From assembly GCA_026195755.1 (NCBI GenBank), contig JAPHRL010000015.1:1-7579 (forward strand): DNA of 7,579 nt, given 5' to 3'. This document shows, in pieces, positions 5,769 to 7,579 of the stretch. This stretch comes from Kangiella sp. GTDB lineage: Bacteria; Pseudomonadota; Gammaproteobacteria; Enterobacterales; Kangiellaceae. The notes beneath the pieces were generated by a model. That model had not been told where the DNA came from and did not search any database. It was given only the letters and a program-made list of their open reading frames with translations. Each line of letters opens with the position of its first letter. Position 1 is the stretch's first letter. The translations under genes were made by a program, and so were the position numbers.

Positions 5769-7579
5769 ATGCTTTCCAGACCTAGAAAGTTTCAAAACTC
5801 AGACAAATCAGTCTCTATATGGGTCATTGCTTTAGTTATTTCTTTAGGCGTGGTTATTGTCTTACCCACGCCAGACGTAAGCCAAGGTCTTGCCTCCTAC
5901 CTCCCTCTTCATACCGCACTTGAGGTCATAGCGATAGCCGTAGCGTCAATGGTGTTTGGTATAGCATGGGTTACTCAAAAGTTTCAGCCAACAACCAAGG
6001 TCATCATTTTAGGAACCGGAGCCCTAGGCGCTGCCCTTTTGGATCTTACCCACACCGTCTCCTATCAAGGAATGCCTGATTTCATCACTCCCAGCGGCCC
6101 CGAAAAGGCTATTAATTTCTGGTTAGCAGCAAGATTTACAATCGCTTTAGCTTTATTACTAGTAGCTTGTGTCACCACAAACTGGGAGCAGAAGCTAGCC
6201 AAGCTGTCACGCTATTTCTGGCTAATCCTGATATTAACAGTGGCTAGCTTGTTTCATTTCTGGTTTCTGTATTATCCCGAGTCTGTTCCAAACACCTATT
6301 CCAGCGGTGAAGGCTTAACTCAGTTTAAAATCATATCTGAATACATCCTAATCGGTCTCTATCTGTTAACTGCGTTTTTACTTATTAAGCAACTTAATAA
6401 TATTCGTGAATTTGGAGCTAACTGGTTAGTTGCTGCGGCAATTACCATGGCAATGAGTGAATTCTTTTTTACCCTTTATGCCAATGTAAACGACATGCAC
6501 AACCTGATAGGGCATATTTACAAGATTTTTGCTTTTGGTTTTTTATATCGCGCTTTATTTGTGGAGGCTGTACAAAGCCCTTTTTTACACATGCTTCAAT
6601 TGCAAGCAAAATTGTCAGCAACAATTAATACTTTGCCTGACTTATTAATTGAAGTCGACGCCAAGGGTAACCATCTCGAAATTCATTCAATTGACTCCGA
6701 ATTACTCCTAGATACCCCTGACAAATTGATTGGAAAGAACCTTAAGGAGGTAATGGATAAAGCTACGGCTAAAGCTTGCCTAGAAGGCATTTCGCTTGCA
6801 AGTCAAATTGGAGTATCCAGAGGTACGAGAATCACATTGAAAGTTCCGGCTGGCATACGAACATTTGAACTATCAATCGCTCGTAAGATTGATCAGCCTG
6901 ATCAACAACCCACCTTCCTCATCCTGTCAAGAGACATCACGAGCACCATTGACAACGAACAGAAAATTGCGCATGAGGCCAAGCTTAATAAGCATTTACT
7001 GGATCTACAGACTCATCTGCACCTTGGTGGTGAAGAGTATTTTATGCAGTATAGCGTCGACATCGCCGAGAACCTTACAGCAAGCTCGGTTGCCTTCATC
7101 CACTTTATTGATAACTCTCAAAAGATCATAGAAATCGTGACCTGGTCGACCAACACTCTAGCCCACCACTGTACCGCAGGTTTTGAGAAACACTACCCTA
7201 TCGATCAAGCAGGCATCTGGGCTGATGCGATTCATAACAAACGCCCAGTGGTGATTAATGATTATGACGATGCCAGCAATAAGAACGGTTTACCTGAGGG
7301 GCATGCTTATTTAAAACGTTTCATCAGTTTACCTGTTATAGAAAATGATAAAGTGACCATGATGGTTGGGGTGGGTAACAAAGATACAGATTACACCACC
7401 CAAGACACTGAAACTCTGCAAATTCTAGCCAACACTATCTGGAACTTGATTAAACAGCGCTGGCAGGATGCGACAATTCGCCGCTTATCTACCGGAATAG
7501 ACCAAAATCCATATCCCGTTCTGATTACGGATACGAAAGGCAAGATTCAGTATGTCAACCGGGCTTTTACTGAAACAAC
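5769..7579 (+). CDS. MASE3-PAS-GAF-PAS membrane sensor protein, N-terminal 603 residues (output domain beyond window edge)
   Basis: This inner-membrane signalling protein lacks its C-terminus here. Residues 1-265 form a MASE3 sensor with about eight membrane segments (roughly 17-33, 48-68, 77-95, 117-135, 148-167, 184-205, 216-237, 244-262). MASE3-like residues include HTALE (48-52), DLTHT (92-96), YQGMPDFITP and FWLAAR (117-122). A PAS domain covers about 282-391 (LPDLLIEVDAKG, LIGKNL, ending SRDIT). A short helical linker leads to a GAF domain at about 412-562, with C468, HY (475-476), AGIWADA (481-487), NDY (497-499) and GVGNK (534-538). A second PAS begins near 573 (NPYPVLITDTKGKIQYVNRAF). 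Proteins of this build usually end in GGDEF, GGDEF-EAL or histidine kinase modules; which one is unknown. The ATG at 5769 is fixed by an in-frame TGA at 5748. An AGGA sits only three bases before the ATG and a stronger GAGGAG 14 bases before, an unusual spacing. Confidence 0.9.
   Translation, partial: MLSRPRKFQNSDKSVSIWVIALVISLGVVIVLPTPDVSQGLASYLPLHTALEVIAIAVASMVFGIAWVTQKFQPTTKVIILGTGALGAALLDLTHTVSYQGMPDFITPSGPEKAINFWLAARFTIALALLLVACVTTNWEQKLAKLSRYFWLILILTVASLFHFWFLYYPESVPNTYSSGEGLTQFKIISEYILIGLYLLTAFLLIKQLNNIREFGANWLVAAAITMAMSEFFFTLYANVNDMHNLIGHIYKIFAFGFLYRALFVEAVQSPFLHMLQLQAKLSATINTLPDLLIEVDAKGNHLEIHSIDSELLLDTPDKLIGKNLKEVMDKATAKACLEGISLASQIGVSRGTRITLKVPAGIRTFELSIARKIDQPDQQPTFLILSRDITSTIDNEQKIAHEAKLNKHLLDLQTHLHLGGEEYFMQYSVDIAENLTASSVAFIHFIDNSQKIIEIVTWSTNTLAHHCTAGFEKHYPIDQAGIWADAIHNKRPVVINDYDDASNKNGLPEGHAYLKRFISLPVIENDKVTMMVGVGNKDTDYTTQDTETLQILANTIWNLIKQRWQDATIRRLSTGIDQNPYPVLITDTKGKIQYVNRAFTET

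Noticed and set aside
5747..5785. Mini-ORF of 12 codons beginning ATG AGG, overlapping the sensor start.
   Set aside because: The purine-rich GAGGAG falls on and after its ATG rather than before it, and no other ribosome site precedes it.
6865..7131. Plus-strand open frame inside the sensor gene.
   Set aside because: It is out of frame with the PAS-GAF coding sequence, which is continuous across it.

Overview
The window looks like ordinary chromosome from a gammaproteobacterium with low to moderate GC. The evidence is a release factor 3 of exactly the E. coli length, a TatD-type hydrolase resembling E. coli YjjV next to it, a channel closely resembling E. coli YbdG/MscM, and a TonB-dependent receptor of a kind common in marine gammaproteobacteria. 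A Kangiella-like or related marine lineage is my best guess, but it is only a guess. I see no insertion sequence, phage gene, CRISPR array, rRNA or tRNA.

Layout. Bases 1-1484 (minus) hold the N-terminal 494 residues of a TonB-dependent outer-membrane receptor whose C-terminus lies beyond the left edge. Bases 1485-1636 are its control region: a promoter lying inside a 31-base near-palindrome, followed at the predicted transcript start by a strong hairpin. Bases 1637-5468 (minus) hold three genes in one direction, transcribed in the order mscM-like channel (4164-5468), prfC (2487-4076) and yjjV-like hydrolase (1637-2434). Gaps are 87 and 52 bases and no intrinsic terminator is visible between them. 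prfC also has a strong promoter of its own. Bases 5469-5768 are a divergent control region. From 5769 to the right edge (plus) runs the N-terminal 603 residues of a membrane sensor, MASE3-PAS-GAF-PAS, whose output domain is outside the window.

Function. prfC recycles class I release factors during translation termination, the yjjV product is a metal-dependent hydrolase, and the channel protects against hypo-osmotic shock. Nothing in the sequence ties them into one pathway, and their adjacency is probably housekeeping gene order. The receptor and the sensor face the environment: one imports an unidentified ligand, the other probably feeds a signal into c-di-GMP or phosphorelay signalling.

I did not find a convincing new biological system. 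The most interesting signals are regulatory (the palindrome and 5' hairpin at the receptor promoter) and the signal-sensing half of the truncated MASE3 protein.
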